A stretch of 50,116 nt of DNA from Saprospiraceae bacterium (GTDB lineage Bacteria > Bacteroidota > Bacteroidia > Chitinophagales > Saprospiraceae). The notes under the pieces were generated by a model that was not told the origin of the DNA, did no database searches, and saw only the letters and a list, made by a program, of their open reading frames with translations. Where the stretch lies: NCBI GenBank assembly GCA_027488935.1, contig JAIYAP010000064.1, positions 1 to 50,116 on the forward strand, given 5' to 3'. Shown here one piece after another: positions 7,167 through 16,353 of the stretch; within the stretch, counting starts at the first letter, position 1; every line of letters starts with the position of its first letter. The position numbers were made by a program, and so were the translations under genes.

Positions 7167-9632
7167 ATGCGGACATTGAAATTCGTGCTTTCCCTTGCCG
7201 TCACCCTACTGGTGATTTGGCAACTTAGTATCACCCATAAGGTGGGCGATGCACCCCTGCCGGCCTTGGGCCATTTTTTAAATCCCTTTACCGGATTTTG
7301 GCAAAATGGCGAACCTGCTACTGCCTGGAAAGGCCAACAAAAACAAGGTAAAATTCCCGGACTCAAGGGCAAGGTTGAAATCCTGTACGATGACATCCTG
7401 ACACCGCATATTTTTGCCGAAAACAACGAAGATGCCATTCGTGCTCAAGGGTACGTTACCGCAAGCCAACGTTTATGGCAAATGGACATTACGGTGCGTA
7501 AAGCGGGTGGACGATTGTCTGAAATTCTCGGTGCCCGAACGCTGGAAATTGATCGCAAAACAAGAAGACGCGGGATGGTTTATGCTGCCGAAAACAGCCT
7601 GATAGGCCTTCAAAAAGACCCGGAAACGTTCAAATTGTTGCAAGCATACACGGATGGCGTCAATGCCTATATCGACCAAATGTCGGCGGCTGACTATCCA
7701 ATTGAATTCAAACTGCTCAATTATCAGCCCGAACACTGGACGGTACTTAAAACGGCGCTGGTACTCGAAACAATGGCCGATATGCTGGCGGGCGGCGATA
7801 GCGACCTAAGTGCAACCAACGCACGCGCTATTTTTGGTCGACCCGCATTCGATTCTTTATACCCTGGTCAAATTCCGAATCAAATACCCGTCATCCCTGA
7901 TACCGGACAATGGAAAGATATTCATGTGCAATTTCCTCCCTTCCAACCTATTTCAGCCGATTTGAGCAGTCAAACGGGCCATTTAGACGTCGATGATGCC
8001 AGTTTACTTTCCGAAGGTCCGGAAGGGTACTTGCGTGGCAGCAACAACTGGGCAGTGGATGGAACCAAATCTAAAAGTGGTCGACCCATCCTGGCCAATG
8101 ACCCGCACCTGAACTTGACCCTGCCCTCTATCTGGTTCCAAATTCAAATACACACCCCGGCTATGAATTGTTACGGGGTTTCGTTGCCTGGCATTCCGAG
8201 TATTATCATCGGGTTCAACGATCACATCGCCTGGGGGGTAACCAATGTAAGCCATGATGTTGCCGATTGGTTTAAAATCACCTGGCTTAATCCCGAACGC
8301 ACGGAATATCAAGTAGATGGCCAAAAACGATCGATAAAAAAAGTCGTGGAAAAAATTGAAGTCAAAGGCGCTCCAACGGTGTATGATACCGTACGGTACA
8401 CTTCTTTTGGCCCAATTGTGTATGATTTTGACCCTAAAAGCCCCTTGCGTGACTGTGCGTACAAATGGGTTTCACACGATATACCCAAGGAAAACCTGAT
8501 TGAAGGGTTCTTGCAATTGAATTCGGGTAAAAACTGGCAAGACTATAAATCCGGCATTTCAGGATTCGATTGTCCGGCCCAGAATTTTGTCTTTGCCTCC
8601 AACACCGGCGATATTGCCTTACAAGTACAGGGTAGATTCCCTTTACGGATGCCAGAACAAGGCCGTTTTGTGCTGGACGGACGCGTTTCGCTCAATGCCT
8701 GGAATGGCTATATTCAGGAAGAAGCCGTGCCTTCAATGAAAAATCCAAGGCGGGGCTACGTTTTTTCTGCCAATCAGGTTTCTACCCCGAGTACCTATCC
8801 ATACTACTACCTGGGCAATTTCGATGCTTACCGCGGCCGTCGGGCCGATCAGATCCTGCAAAATTTGCAGCAAGCCACGATTGATAGTTTTAAAAACATG
8901 CAACTCGACAATTACAGCACGCGCGCGGCCGATGCGTTGCCTGCTATGCTGCAGTTGCTCGATCGCAAGCAACTGGATGCTTCCGGATTAGACATGGTGG
9001 ATGCTTTAAGCAATTGGAAATACACCTTTGATGCAGACAAACGGGCCCCTACCTATTTTGATGTTTGGTGGGACTCAACCTATGTGAATGTGTGGGATGA
9101 AATCATTATGTTGCAAAAAGCGGGCAAAGAATTGAAACTACCCGATGGCTGGCGCACCGTTGAAATGCTGCAAAAAGACACTTTGAATCGCTTTTTTGAC
9201 CATCCCGGCACCCCCAACAAAGAAACTGCACGCCAAATTGTAACCGAATCTTTTTTGGCCATGCAGCAATTTTTCCGGCAAAACCCCACCCGAATGGCTG
9301 ATTGGGGCCAGTTTCATGCCTTGGACATCAAACATATTGCAAACCTGGAAGGGTTCGGACGGATGAAAATACCCATCAATGGCCATAAAACAGCCCTCAA
9401 CGCGGTTGGAATCAGCAATGGCCCATCGTGGCGCATGATCGTTTCGATGGAAGACAAAGTACATGGCCTGGGGGTATTTCCGGGCGGACAGTCGGGCAAC
9501 CCGGGCAGCCGTTTTTATGATAACATGGTAGATACCTGGGTAAATGGCCGATACAACGAACTTTTACTCCTGCAAACTACCGCAGATTCTCCCGAACGCA
9601 TCATTTCCAAACTAACCCTCACGACACAATAA
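7167..9632 (+). CDS. Penicillin acylase family Ntn-hydrolase
   Basis: 821 residues from the ATG at 7167, which opens a signal anchor (MRTLKFVLSLAVTLLVIWQL). The family cleaves amide bonds in N-acyl compounds (penicillins, acyl-homoserine lactones, cyclic lipopeptides) after self-cleavage into alpha and beta chains. The cleavage site is visible as YLRGSNNWAV: Gly291-Ser292, Ser292 becoming the N-terminal nucleophile of the beta chain. Just after it is the usual NDPHL motif, and near the C terminus the conserved PGGQSGNPGSRFYDN segment. Length and layout are normal. The true substrate cannot be read from sequence. A membrane protein gene follows after 9 bp and is probably co-transcribed. Confidence 0.95.
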   Translation: MRTLKFVLSLAVTLLVIWQLSITHKVGDAPLPALGHFLNPFTGFWQNGEPATAWKGQQKQGKIPGLKGKVEILYDDILTPHIFAENNEDAIRAQGYVTASQRLWQMDITVRKAGGRLSEILGARTLEIDRKTRRRGMVYAAENSLIGLQKDPETFKLLQAYTDGVNAYIDQMSAADYPIEFKLLNYQPEHWTVLKTALVLETMADMLAGGDSDLSATNARAIFGRPAFDSLYPGQIPNQIPVIPDTGQWKDIHVQFPPFQPISADLSSQTGHLDVDDASLLSEGPEGYLRGSNNWAVDGTKSKSGRPILANDPHLNLTLPSIWFQIQIHTPAMNCYGVSLPGIPSIIIGFNDHIAWGVTNVSHDVADWFKITWLNPERTEYQVDGQKRSIKKVVEKIEVKGAPTVYDTVRYTSFGPIVYDFDPKSPLRDCAYKWVSHDIPKENLIEGFLQLNSGKNWQDYKSGISGFDCPAQNFVFASNTGDIALQVQGRFPLRMPEQGRFVLDGRVSLNAWNGYIQEEAVPSMKNPRRGYVFSANQVSTPSTYPYYYLGNFDAYRGRRADQILQNLQQATIDSFKNMQLDNYSTRAADALPAMLQLLDRKQLDASGLDMVDALSNWKYTFDADKRAPTYFDVWWDSTYVNVWDEIIMLQKAGKELKLPDGWRTVEMLQKDTLNRFFDHPGTPNKETARQIVTESFLAMQQFFRQNPTRMADWGQFHALDIKHIANLEGFGRMKIPINGHKTALNAVGISNGPSWRMIVSMEDKVHGLGVFPGGQSGNPGSRFYDNMVDTWVNGRYNELLLLQTTADSPERIISKLTLTTQ

Positions 9633-9641
9633 AGCAACTTC

Positions 9642-10013
9642 ATGAGAAATCTTCGCTATACTTTTTTGATCATTGCGATCCTCGGAAACTTATCTTTACT
9701 GGGTTTGCCTTGGTGGTTGGTAGCCGTGCTGGGTGCAGGCGCTGCCTATATTTTTCCAACTAAAATTGTTCCGGGTGCAACCGTGGCCTTTAGTGCGGGC
9801 TTTTTACTTTGGTTTGTACTGGCATACGGCCTGGATAGCGCCAATATGAGTCTACTTTCCGGAAAGGTGGGTATGCTATTTAAAGGTTTGAAGCCGATGC
9901 ACCTGTTACTCCTTACAGGCTTTATAGGAGGCTTATTGGCTGAATTGGGTTACCTGACAGGCCATTATGCACAAAAGTTATTTGTCGGCCCTGCGCCAAA
10001 ACTTGTAAAATAA
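9642..10013 (+). CDS. Small polytopic membrane protein
   Basis: 123 residues with about four hydrophobic helices (roughly residues 6-20, 24-40, 44-64 and 84-106). No known motif. It starts 9 bp after the acylase stop and is followed by a strong terminator, so it is the last gene of a two-gene operon. Function unknown; the pairing with the acylase may be conserved in related genomes and would be worth comparing. Confidence 0.8.
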   Translation: MRNLRYTFLIIAILGNLSLLGLPWWLVAVLGAGAAYIFPTKIVPGATVAFSAGFLLWFVLAYGLDSANMSLLSGKVGMLFKGLKPMHLLLLTGFIGGLLAELGYLTGHYAQKLFVGPAPKLVK

Positions 10014-10042
10014 GTAGTATCAACAATTAAGATACAAATTTT

Positions 10043-10126
10043 TACTTCAAACGGGTGTATATTTGAGCTCCCAATTTTGAAGTATGGTAACCGGAAGGGC
10101 TGTTTTTTGGCCCCTCCGGTTTTTTT
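10043..10126. terminator. Double stem-loop and intrinsic terminator
   Basis: The first stem has 9-bp perfect arms tacttcaaa (10043-10051) and tttgaagta (10076-10084). The second, aaccgga...tccggtt (10089-10121) with a GC-rich inner stem, ends in a run of seven T. It terminates the acylase operon and, read the other way, could also serve the leftward OmpA gene ending at 10161. A TATATTTG box occurs in the loop of the first stem; I regard it as incidental. Confidence 0.8.
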
Positions 10127-10160
10127 ATTTCCCATTTCACATTACCATACTGAAAGGCGC

Positions 10161-12056
10161 TTAATCCAATAAGAGCTCAAATTCCACGCGCCGGTTCATT
10201 TCTCTTCCCTCCGCATTATCATTTGATTTGATTGGACGCGCCGGTCCGAATCCTGCAAAGCGCAAACGTTCTGCTTTGATTCCACGGAACACGATGTAGT
10301 CGTAACAAGCCTTAGCCCGATCTTGCGACAGTTTAATGTTGGATTCTTCGCTGCCTACATTGTCTGTGTAACCGCTAATCGCCAGTTTATAGTCAGGATA
10401 CTGGCGCAAAATGGTGATCACGGTATCCAATACACCATAAGAAGCACTTTTCAGGGCTGCTTTTGCCGTTTCGAACTGCACCGCTTTGGTTGCAAATGCC
10501 AAGCGTTCTTTGGTTTCGGCTTTCACTTCCGGGCAACCAGAATTGCTGGCAGGACCTGCAGTATTCGGACATTTATCTAATTTATCATTAACGCCATCGC
10601 CGTCAGTATCCGGGCAGCCATTGAATTTGCCTGCAATGGTTGGGCATGGGTCATTTTCATCAGAAACTCCGTCATTATCGCTGTCTTTCACAATCGGACA
10701 GCCATTGTTAGACGCAGCACCCGCAACCGTTGGGCATTTGTCTTTGCTATCCACTACCCCATCTTTGTCGGTGTCTACTTCCTCCGGGCAACCATTGTTG
10801 GCCGCATTACCCGCTACCGTTGGGCATTGGTCTTTGCTATCCGCCACCCCATCTTTGTCGGTGTCTACTTCTTCCGGACAACCATTGTTGGCAAGTGTTC
10901 CAGCCACATCCGGGCATTTATCTTTTGGATCTTCTACCCCATCGTTGTCCTTGTCCGGACAGCCTTTCACGGGGCCGGAAAGGGTTGGGCATTCATCGTC
11001 TTTATCTGCCACACCGTCTTTATCCGTATCCGGACAGCCTTTTACCGTACCAAACGTGATTGGGCACTCATCTTTATCATCAGGTGTACCATCGCTGTCG
11101 GTATCTTTCATACCTGCAGTAGCACAACCTTCATTGGCGGCAGTTCCGGGTTCATTTGGACACTTATCGTCTTTATCTGCCACCCCGTCCAAATCACTAT
11201 CCGGACAGCCTTTCAAGGTTCCTGCAATGGTTGGGCAGGCATCTTCTTTATCCGAAACCCCATCTTTGTCGGTATCTGGGCAACCTTTTAAGGTACCCGC
11301 ATCGGTTGGACATTCATCCTCTTTATCCGCCAGACCATCGCTGTCATAATCCGGACAACCTTTGGTGGTAGCAGGTCCTGCTTCTTCCGGACAGGCATCT
11401 TCACTGTTAGCTACCCCGTCATTATCGGTATCCGGGCAGCCTGCCGCAACGGAAGGACCTGCCAAAGTTGGGCATTTATCCATTGCGTCCGGGGTGCCGT
11501 CTTTATCGGTATCGGTTGGCAAGGTGGGTGTTATGATGGATTTGTGGAGCAGATAAACGTAGCCCAATCCAAGTTGCACATTATCCCGGTTTACCACTTG
11601 TGCTTTCCGGTATTCTGCCTGCACATTTAAAAATGCATAAGGAGATACCCGGAAATTAAGCCCGCCGCCAAATGGAAACTGGGCATGACCATCGCCAAAG
11701 TCTTCCAAAAAATAACCTGCACCTGCAAAAACGTACGGGATCAATTTGGCGGTAGACTTCATGTTTTCCAGGCGGAAAATCAGGTCGAAAGAAGTAGTAA
11801 TGGTATTTTCGGTGGCTTTGGGAAGTTTGGCCAGGCCCAGTTTAAACGGTACAACCACATTTAAATAAGGTGCAACATGCCGAGCATAACCAAACTCAAA
11901 ACTTTGACCAATTTTTGGCTCGCTATTGTAAAGCGCGCCAAAATCGACCAAATTAATTTTAGTTTGAATGGCATTGGGGAATTCTCGGTTTTGGGCGTCA
12001 AGTGGTCTCGTATGCAAACAAACAGCAAGCAAGATCAGTAAGGCAATTTTTCTCAT
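10161..12056 (-). CDS. OmpA-family outer-membrane protein with thrombospondin type 3 repeats
   Basis: 631 residues from ATG at 12056 (a GTG one codon earlier is possible). Order: signal peptide (about 1-22), an eight-strand beta-barrel-like region (about 25-180), 12 calcium-binding TSP3 repeats with D-x-D-x-DG-x-x-D and a following CP...GCP pattern (about 183-510), then an OmpA C-terminal peptidoglycan-binding domain (about 520-631) with ISGYTDNVGSEESN and LSQDRAKA. The protein tethers the outer membrane to the cell wall and the TSP3 region acts as a stiff, calcium-dependent linker. The repeats give long open frames on the opposite strand that are not genes. Transcribed from its own 107-bp upstream region behind the helicase gene. 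Confidence 0.95.
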   Translation of the reverse strand: MRKIALLILLAVCLHTRPLDAQNREFPNAIQTKINLVDFGALYNSEPKIGQSFEFGYARHVAPYLNVVVPFKLGLAKLPKATENTITTSFDLIFRLENMKSTAKLIPYVFAGAGYFLEDFGDGHAQFPFGGGLNFRVSPYAFLNVQAEYRKAQVVNRDNVQLGLGYVYLLHKSIITPTLPTDTDKDGTPDAMDKCPTLAGPSVAAGCPDTDNDGVANSEDACPEEAGPATTKGCPDYDSDGLADKEDECPTDAGTLKGCPDTDKDGVSDKEDACPTIAGTLKGCPDSDLDGVADKDDKCPNEPGTAANEGCATAGMKDTDSDGTPDDKDECPITFGTVKGCPDTDKDGVADKDDECPTLSGPVKGCPDKDNDGVEDPKDKCPDVAGTLANNGCPEEVDTDKDGVADSKDQCPTVAGNAANNGCPEEVDTDKDGVVDSKDKCPTVAGAASNNGCPIVKDSDNDGVSDENDPCPTIAGKFNGCPDTDGDGVNDKLDKCPNTAGPASNSGCPEVKAETKERLAFATKAVQFETAKAALKSASYGVLDTVITILRQYPDYKLAISGYTDNVGSEESNIKLSQDRAKACYDYIVFRGIKAERLRFAGFGPARPIKSNDNAEGREMNRRVEFELLLD

Positions 12057-12163
12057 CACGGTTATATTAAATTTTTTGATGACAAAACAAAAGCAATGCC
12101 AATAACCGTAATTTGGTATAAAAACTTTATCAAATATTTGTCAAGGGTAAGACATAAACCCGA

Positions 12164-15100
12164 TCACGGCTCCCTTCTAAGCATCCTGCTGGTGAGCCTT
12201 CTGGCCTCCTGTTTTGGACTTTTCCACCAATTTGCCGACAAAACAGACACATATTCAATGTTATTTCGATTGAAATAGTTTTTCAAATAGGCTTCCCATT
12301 CATAGGATGGAACGGCGGTTTCGGACAAAACCCCATCAAATAATAAAATGCTGCTGGGCTCTTCTTTAGGTTTACCATCTACATATAATGGTACCCGCAT
12401 ACCCGCCGCAAAACCACTGAATTGCATTTGACTCCGTTCAAAATAACTGCGCAATGCAATTTCTACTTCTTCCATAAATTGACTTACCGGATAAAAAGTA
12501 TCCTTGAATCCCAGCAATTCTTTCATTTTTTGCAACTGATCTTCCGCAGCATCCGGCTCCCCTCTTTGTATCAAATCGGCAAACGTAACCAGGTGCGACA
12601 AAATGCACGTGCCAAAGAAACTTTTATCGGCGGCAAGCACGGCATACAAGCCTGCGGGAATGGAGTGTGCGATGTAAATTTTTTGAGATGCGCGGGTAAG
12701 TGCAATATATAACTGGTTAATACCCACATCACTGTTCCAAAAATGCAAGTCGCGCGATAAAGAACCGTGTGCATCGGTTGGACCATGGGTCATGGAAAGC
12801 AACAAGATATCCACATGTTGGCCCTGCAATTCGGCCAATTGATAAACCCCCAAACCATTCAGGTGCAATTGCTGTATTTTTTCAAACCCTGCCAGTTTGC
12901 GTTGTCGAATACGCAACAATTGGGCAGCAATCAAGTCGCGCTGCTCCACGGTTGAACAGGCAATGCCCACGACGGGGTAGGTTTTGGCGGGCGTTGGTTC
13001 AATCAAATTCAACCAATCAATAATTTGGCGTGCTTCTGCTTCATTGGTGCGGGTATTTTCATCGTATCGGCCTTCCACATTCATGATGCTGGTAGCCTCC
13101 CGCGCACTGCGATCAGAAGGCAGGCGTTTGAATGGTGTATCAAAAGCAATTTTGTTAAAACGCACCCATTCTTGCGGGCTTTCGAAATGTTGATAGTCCA
13201 AATGCATGGCTTTTGCCCCAATTTCTTTACAAAACTCCAGAAAATCGTCTTGGGCAAAGGGCGTCATATCTTGTTTACTATCCCCAAACACTACCAAGCG
13301 TTCGGCCAATTCAAACAGGTGGTAACACTCTTGTTTTGAAATATTATGCGCTTCATCGACCAATACAAGGTCAAACTTTTTCTTGGATGCCTGCACCACA
13401 TCGAGCGCAACTTCAGGGGTAACCAACAAAACGGGTAAGGTTTCGGTGAGCGGTTCAATGTGGTCGCTAAACAACATTTCGGGCCGTTTATTGGCAGAAA
13501 GTGTGCGATTTGCTTTACCAAACCAGGTTTTAAAGGCCGTGCTGTCGCTCGATTTGAGTTGACGCAGCGCTTTAGCCTTGCGTGCCTGCCACAAAGCGCT
13601 GATATGCATGGGCAATAAATTGCGCAATTCTCTTCCGGCAAGATGCATATTTTGTACGGTCATTTGATCCCAAACAAGGCCTGGATGGAATTGCTTGAGT
13701 AACAAATAGTACAAATACCAACTTTCGAAAGCAGCGGGCCAATTGGCTGGTTTTATTTTGCAAAGCGCGCGCACGACTTTTTGCGCAGCAGGCTTTAAGC
13801 CAAGCCAATGATTTTGCCATGTGTAGAAGTCATCAAAATCGCGCAAATAAAACTGCGTCTCTTCCAATTGTGCGATCATTACCTCCAAAAATTCCTGGCG
13901 TTTAGGAATAGTCAGCATTTCATGGCGCAACGACTCTTCATATAAATTAGCATCGTTAAATGCATCCAGGAAAGCATCCATCGAATGTTCCAATTCGCGT
14001 ACTTCCTCGCGGTAGTCTAGTTCATTGTGAATACTTTTCACATTCAAGCGTCGTACATCTTCTCGTACAATGGAAGGAATGCGTTTGCGCCACATTTGCA
14101 GGGCAATTTCAAAATTTTTGCTCAAATCCGACACCTTTCGGATGTTGCGCACATCCATTTGGGGAGGAAAATCGAACTCAAAGTATTTTCGGAACGCGTA
14201 AATTTTAAGTAACTCTTCAAAATCATTACTCACTACAGCTTTAGCAGCTACAATTTCCTTATATCGGTCGGAAAACACGCCATATAGTTTTTCAGCAGTA
14301 GATGCTGGTTTTTCAAAATCGCTGCCATACCGCAAAACACCATCTGCTAATCCGTTGCGAATATTACTTACCTGACTTTGCAAATGCAAATAATACTGTT
14401 CATAATGATCGAGCAAAGCCTCCCCATAATCGTTGGTTTTGTTGATAAACTGGTGGTGTAAGGCGGTGGCTTGAGCCATTAAATTGCGCACCTGCGTTTG
14501 AGTCCAATCTAGGCCACTTGCGCCGGTATGATCTAAAAAAACGGAATGGTGTAGTTTTACCAGTGGGTGCTGTAAAATGGGGAATCGGCGAAACAAAGGC
14601 TCACTGGAAGCAATTGCAGCCATAATCCAATCGTATTCTTCCTTAGAAAAAGCAAAATCGGCAGGATTCAGTTGGCTGACCAATAATTCTTTGCCTACCA
14701 ATCGATTGGCGCGTAAAAACTGCCCGACGGTATCTGAAAAATTCAAGTTTCCAAAAATGGGTTTATGCAAAGCCATCCAGCTTTCATCCAGACTGTCCTG
14801 AATACGCAGGGTTTTATTTAAAACCGCATTAAACAGTTCTTCATCGTACGACACCTTATTCTTATTATCGGCAGCCATGCGCAACATATCTGCCAGCATC
14901 AATTGATCGCCTTGTATATCACGCAGAATAAATGACACATCACCAAACCCTTTTTCGAGTAAGAACTTTTGTGCTCGACGCAGTGAATGGATACTTTTGG
15001 AAACAACCAGGCATTTTTTTCCATTGGCCAGCGCATTGGTTGCCAGGGCGGAAATGAGGTAGGTTTTGCCCGTTCCGGAAGCGCCTTCTACCACCGTAAG

Positions 15101-15931
15101 TGCATTTTGCTGCATGGCAAGGAGCACTGCACGCTGGGTAGGATCGAGGGGCAACAAAGAAAACAAGTGCCCCCAATTGTCGGCATTCGCAGGCAAATTG
15201 GGTGCAACCACAGGCGGCTGCGTGATGGTGGTGCGTGGTAGGGTTGGAAAAATACCTGCAACCGCCCCCCAAATCAAATGTCCAGCAGCAATCGTTTGCG
15301 CAGCTTCAATTTCGGCAGGCAACGATTGTATACTTAATGGTAAACCTTCTTCCGACAAGCCCAATTTGCGCCGCAACTCCTCACACAAATCCGATAAACC
15401 CTGAGCCGTTAGGGATTTACTTTCGGCCATTTTTTGCACCTTGGCCGATAAATCTAGTCCTAAATAGGCATCTACCAGGTGAAAAAACGGGTAATTGGGC
15501 GTAATTTGTTTGCCATCCAAGCGCTGTGCCAACCAGGAGTCGGTATTTTGCGCGTGTGGTTCTAATTGGAAAGACCAAATAAACAAGGGGGCTGCCACTT
15601 CATATCCCCCAATCCGGGTGAGCACAAATGGATAGCCTAATGCCAGATTTTTTGTACCAAATACTTTTTCGCGGTTGCGGGCTTCAAAATAAAAATGAAG
15701 TAATTTTTCATTGCTGGGATGGCCAACTTGTAAGGGCAATTCAAAACTCTTGAAATCGACCAACTCATGAATGCAACGAATGGCAAATTCGCTATCGAGG
15801 CTTACTAAGTCGGTATGGGCCTTTCCATCAGGTAATGCGTGCAACCAAGAAAGTGCATCGCCGCTGTAAGCTGTGGAAGCATTTAAACTGCTATTATTGC
15901 TGAATATAGATTGACTTGTATTGTCGGTCAT
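12164..15931 (-). CDS. Large SF1 (UPF1/DUF4011-like) helicase with degenerate nuclease-like C-terminus
   Basis: 1,255 residues. Residues about 75-165 resemble the DUF4011 region of SF1 nuclease-helicases (APLFIWSFQLEP, then ITPNYPFFHLVDAYLGL). Walker A is GASGTGKT at 283-290. A long helical insertion (about 380-830) separates the motor lobes. Walker B/DEAH is LVLVDEAHN at about 858. Lobe 2 has GLGVYQLAELQGQHVDILLL and the arginine-finger motif YIALTRAS at about 1080. The last 80 residues keep the outline of the MTES_1575/Vsr-like endonuclease fold (ILLFDG, then YEWEAYLKNYF, then SANWW) but lack the usual acidic and lysine catalytic residues, so nuclease activity is doubtful. Role in repair, RNA metabolism or defence cannot be chosen from context: neighbours are housekeeping. 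Confidence 0.85.
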   Translation of the reverse strand: MTDNTSQSIFSNNSSLNASTAYSGDALSWLHALPDGKAHTDLVSLDSEFAIRCIHELVDFKSFELPLQVGHPSNEKLLHFYFEARNREKVFGTKNLALGYPFVLTRIGGYEVAAPLFIWSFQLEPHAQNTDSWLAQRLDGKQITPNYPFFHLVDAYLGLDLSAKVQKMAESKSLTAQGLSDLCEELRRKLGLSEEGLPLSIQSLPAEIEAAQTIAAGHLIWGAVAGIFPTLPRTTITQPPVVAPNLPANADNWGHLFSLLPLDPTQRAVLLAMQQNALTVVEGASGTGKTYLISALATNALANGKKCLVVSKSIHSLRRAQKFLLEKGFGDVSFILRDIQGDQLMLADMLRMAADNKNKVSYDEELFNAVLNKTLRIQDSLDESWMALHKPIFGNLNFSDTVGQFLRANRLVGKELLVSQLNPADFAFSKEEYDWIMAAIASSEPLFRRFPILQHPLVKLHHSVFLDHTGASGLDWTQTQVRNLMAQATALHHQFINKTNDYGEALLDHYEQYYLHLQSQVSNIRNGLADGVLRYGSDFEKPASTAEKLYGVFSDRYKEIVAAKAVVSNDFEELLKIYAFRKYFEFDFPPQMDVRNIRKVSDLSKNFEIALQMWRKRIPSIVREDVRRLNVKSIHNELDYREEVRELEHSMDAFLDAFNDANLYEESLRHEMLTIPKRQEFLEVMIAQLEETQFYLRDFDDFYTWQNHWLGLKPAAQKVVRALCKIKPANWPAAFESWYLYYLLLKQFHPGLVWDQMTVQNMHLAGRELRNLLPMHISALWQARKAKALRQLKSSDSTAFKTWFGKANRTLSANKRPEMLFSDHIEPLTETLPVLLVTPEVALDVVQASKKKFDLVLVDEAHNISKQECYHLFELAERLVVFGDSKQDMTPFAQDDFLEFCKEIGAKAMHLDYQHFESPQEWVRFNKIAFDTPFKRLPSDRSAREATSIMNVEGRYDENTRTNEAEARQIIDWLNLIEPTPAKTYPVVGIACSTVEQRDLIAAQLLRIRQRKLAGFEKIQQLHLNGLGVYQLAELQGQHVDILLLSMTHGPTDAHGSLSRDLHFWNSDVGINQLYIALTRASQKIYIAHSIPAGLYAVLAADKSFFGTCILSHLVTFADLIQRGEPDAAEDQLQKMKELLGFKDTFYPVSQFMEEVEIALRSYFERSQMQFSGFAAGMRVPLYVDGKPKEEPSSILLFDGVLSETAVPSYEWEAYLKNYFNRNNIEYVSVLSANWWKSPKQEARRLTSRMLRREP

Positions 15932-16139
15932 ATTAAAAGAAGGGGATTGATTTTAAAGCGAAAACGAAAAAACGCACTTATTCATTTGATTTTCTTGGGA
16001 TTTAGATATTTTCATATCCGAGCATTTAACCTGTGCTTAAAAGCAAATCACCGTGCAAAAGAAAGCATTTTTATAAAGTGAACTGCGAAGTTGGATTAAA
16101 TTTTATTTAAAGAGCAGTAAATTTATCGTTATACTGCTA

Positions 16140-16147
16140 TATCTTTG
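16140..16147 (+). promoter_or_regulatory. -7 box of the SRP RNA gene
   Basis: TATCTTTG, an exact TAnnTTTG match, ends 4-6 bp before the predicted RNA 5' end. The upstream AT-rich 90 bp has no clear TTG -33 element. The rest of 15932-16139 shows no gene; it holds short palindromes such as gcttaaaagc. Confidence 0.7.
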
Positions 16148-16150
16148 CGG

Positions 16151-16240
16151 CGGCGCCGGGCGATCAGCTCCTGCAAAACCTCCCCAGGGCAGAAATGCAG
16201 CAAGGATATGTGGTCGTAGCGGTGTGTCTGGCGCTTTTTT
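16151..16240 (+). ncRNA. ffs: Signal recognition particle RNA (small bacterial 4.5S type)
   Basis: About 85-90 nt. The apical part has the SRP helix 8 signature: CCCCAGG, then gc-A-GAAA-U-gc giving a GNRA tetraloop, then AGCAAGG, the symmetric loop that binds Ffh. Downstream is the conserved GCGGTGTG segment. The ends pair (gcgcc at 16153-16157 with ggcgc at 16230-16234) and are followed directly by six T residues, an intrinsic terminator. A perfect -7 box precedes it. The RNA works with Ffh and FtsY to target membrane proteins. It is followed by, and independent of, the transaldolase gene. Confidence 0.92.
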
Positions 16241-16353
16241 AAAACCTTTTTATTGCCTAAATTTGCGAGCCAAGCGCATGGTGCTTTTTAAACCCCATGC
16301 GCCTGCCTCGCAAATTTCATTTTAAGAGCCTTTTCACTTCTCAAGCGCATAAC

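Noticed and set aside
10486-11349. 287-codon rightward open frame
   Set aside because: Exact shadow of the TSP3 repeats of the OmpA gene; Ser/Pro/Gly periodicity comes from the Asp-rich repeats on the other strand.
12164-15931. A defence island around the large helicase
   Set aside because: Neighbours are an OmpA protein, SRP RNA and transaldolase; no restriction, toxin or sensor genes.
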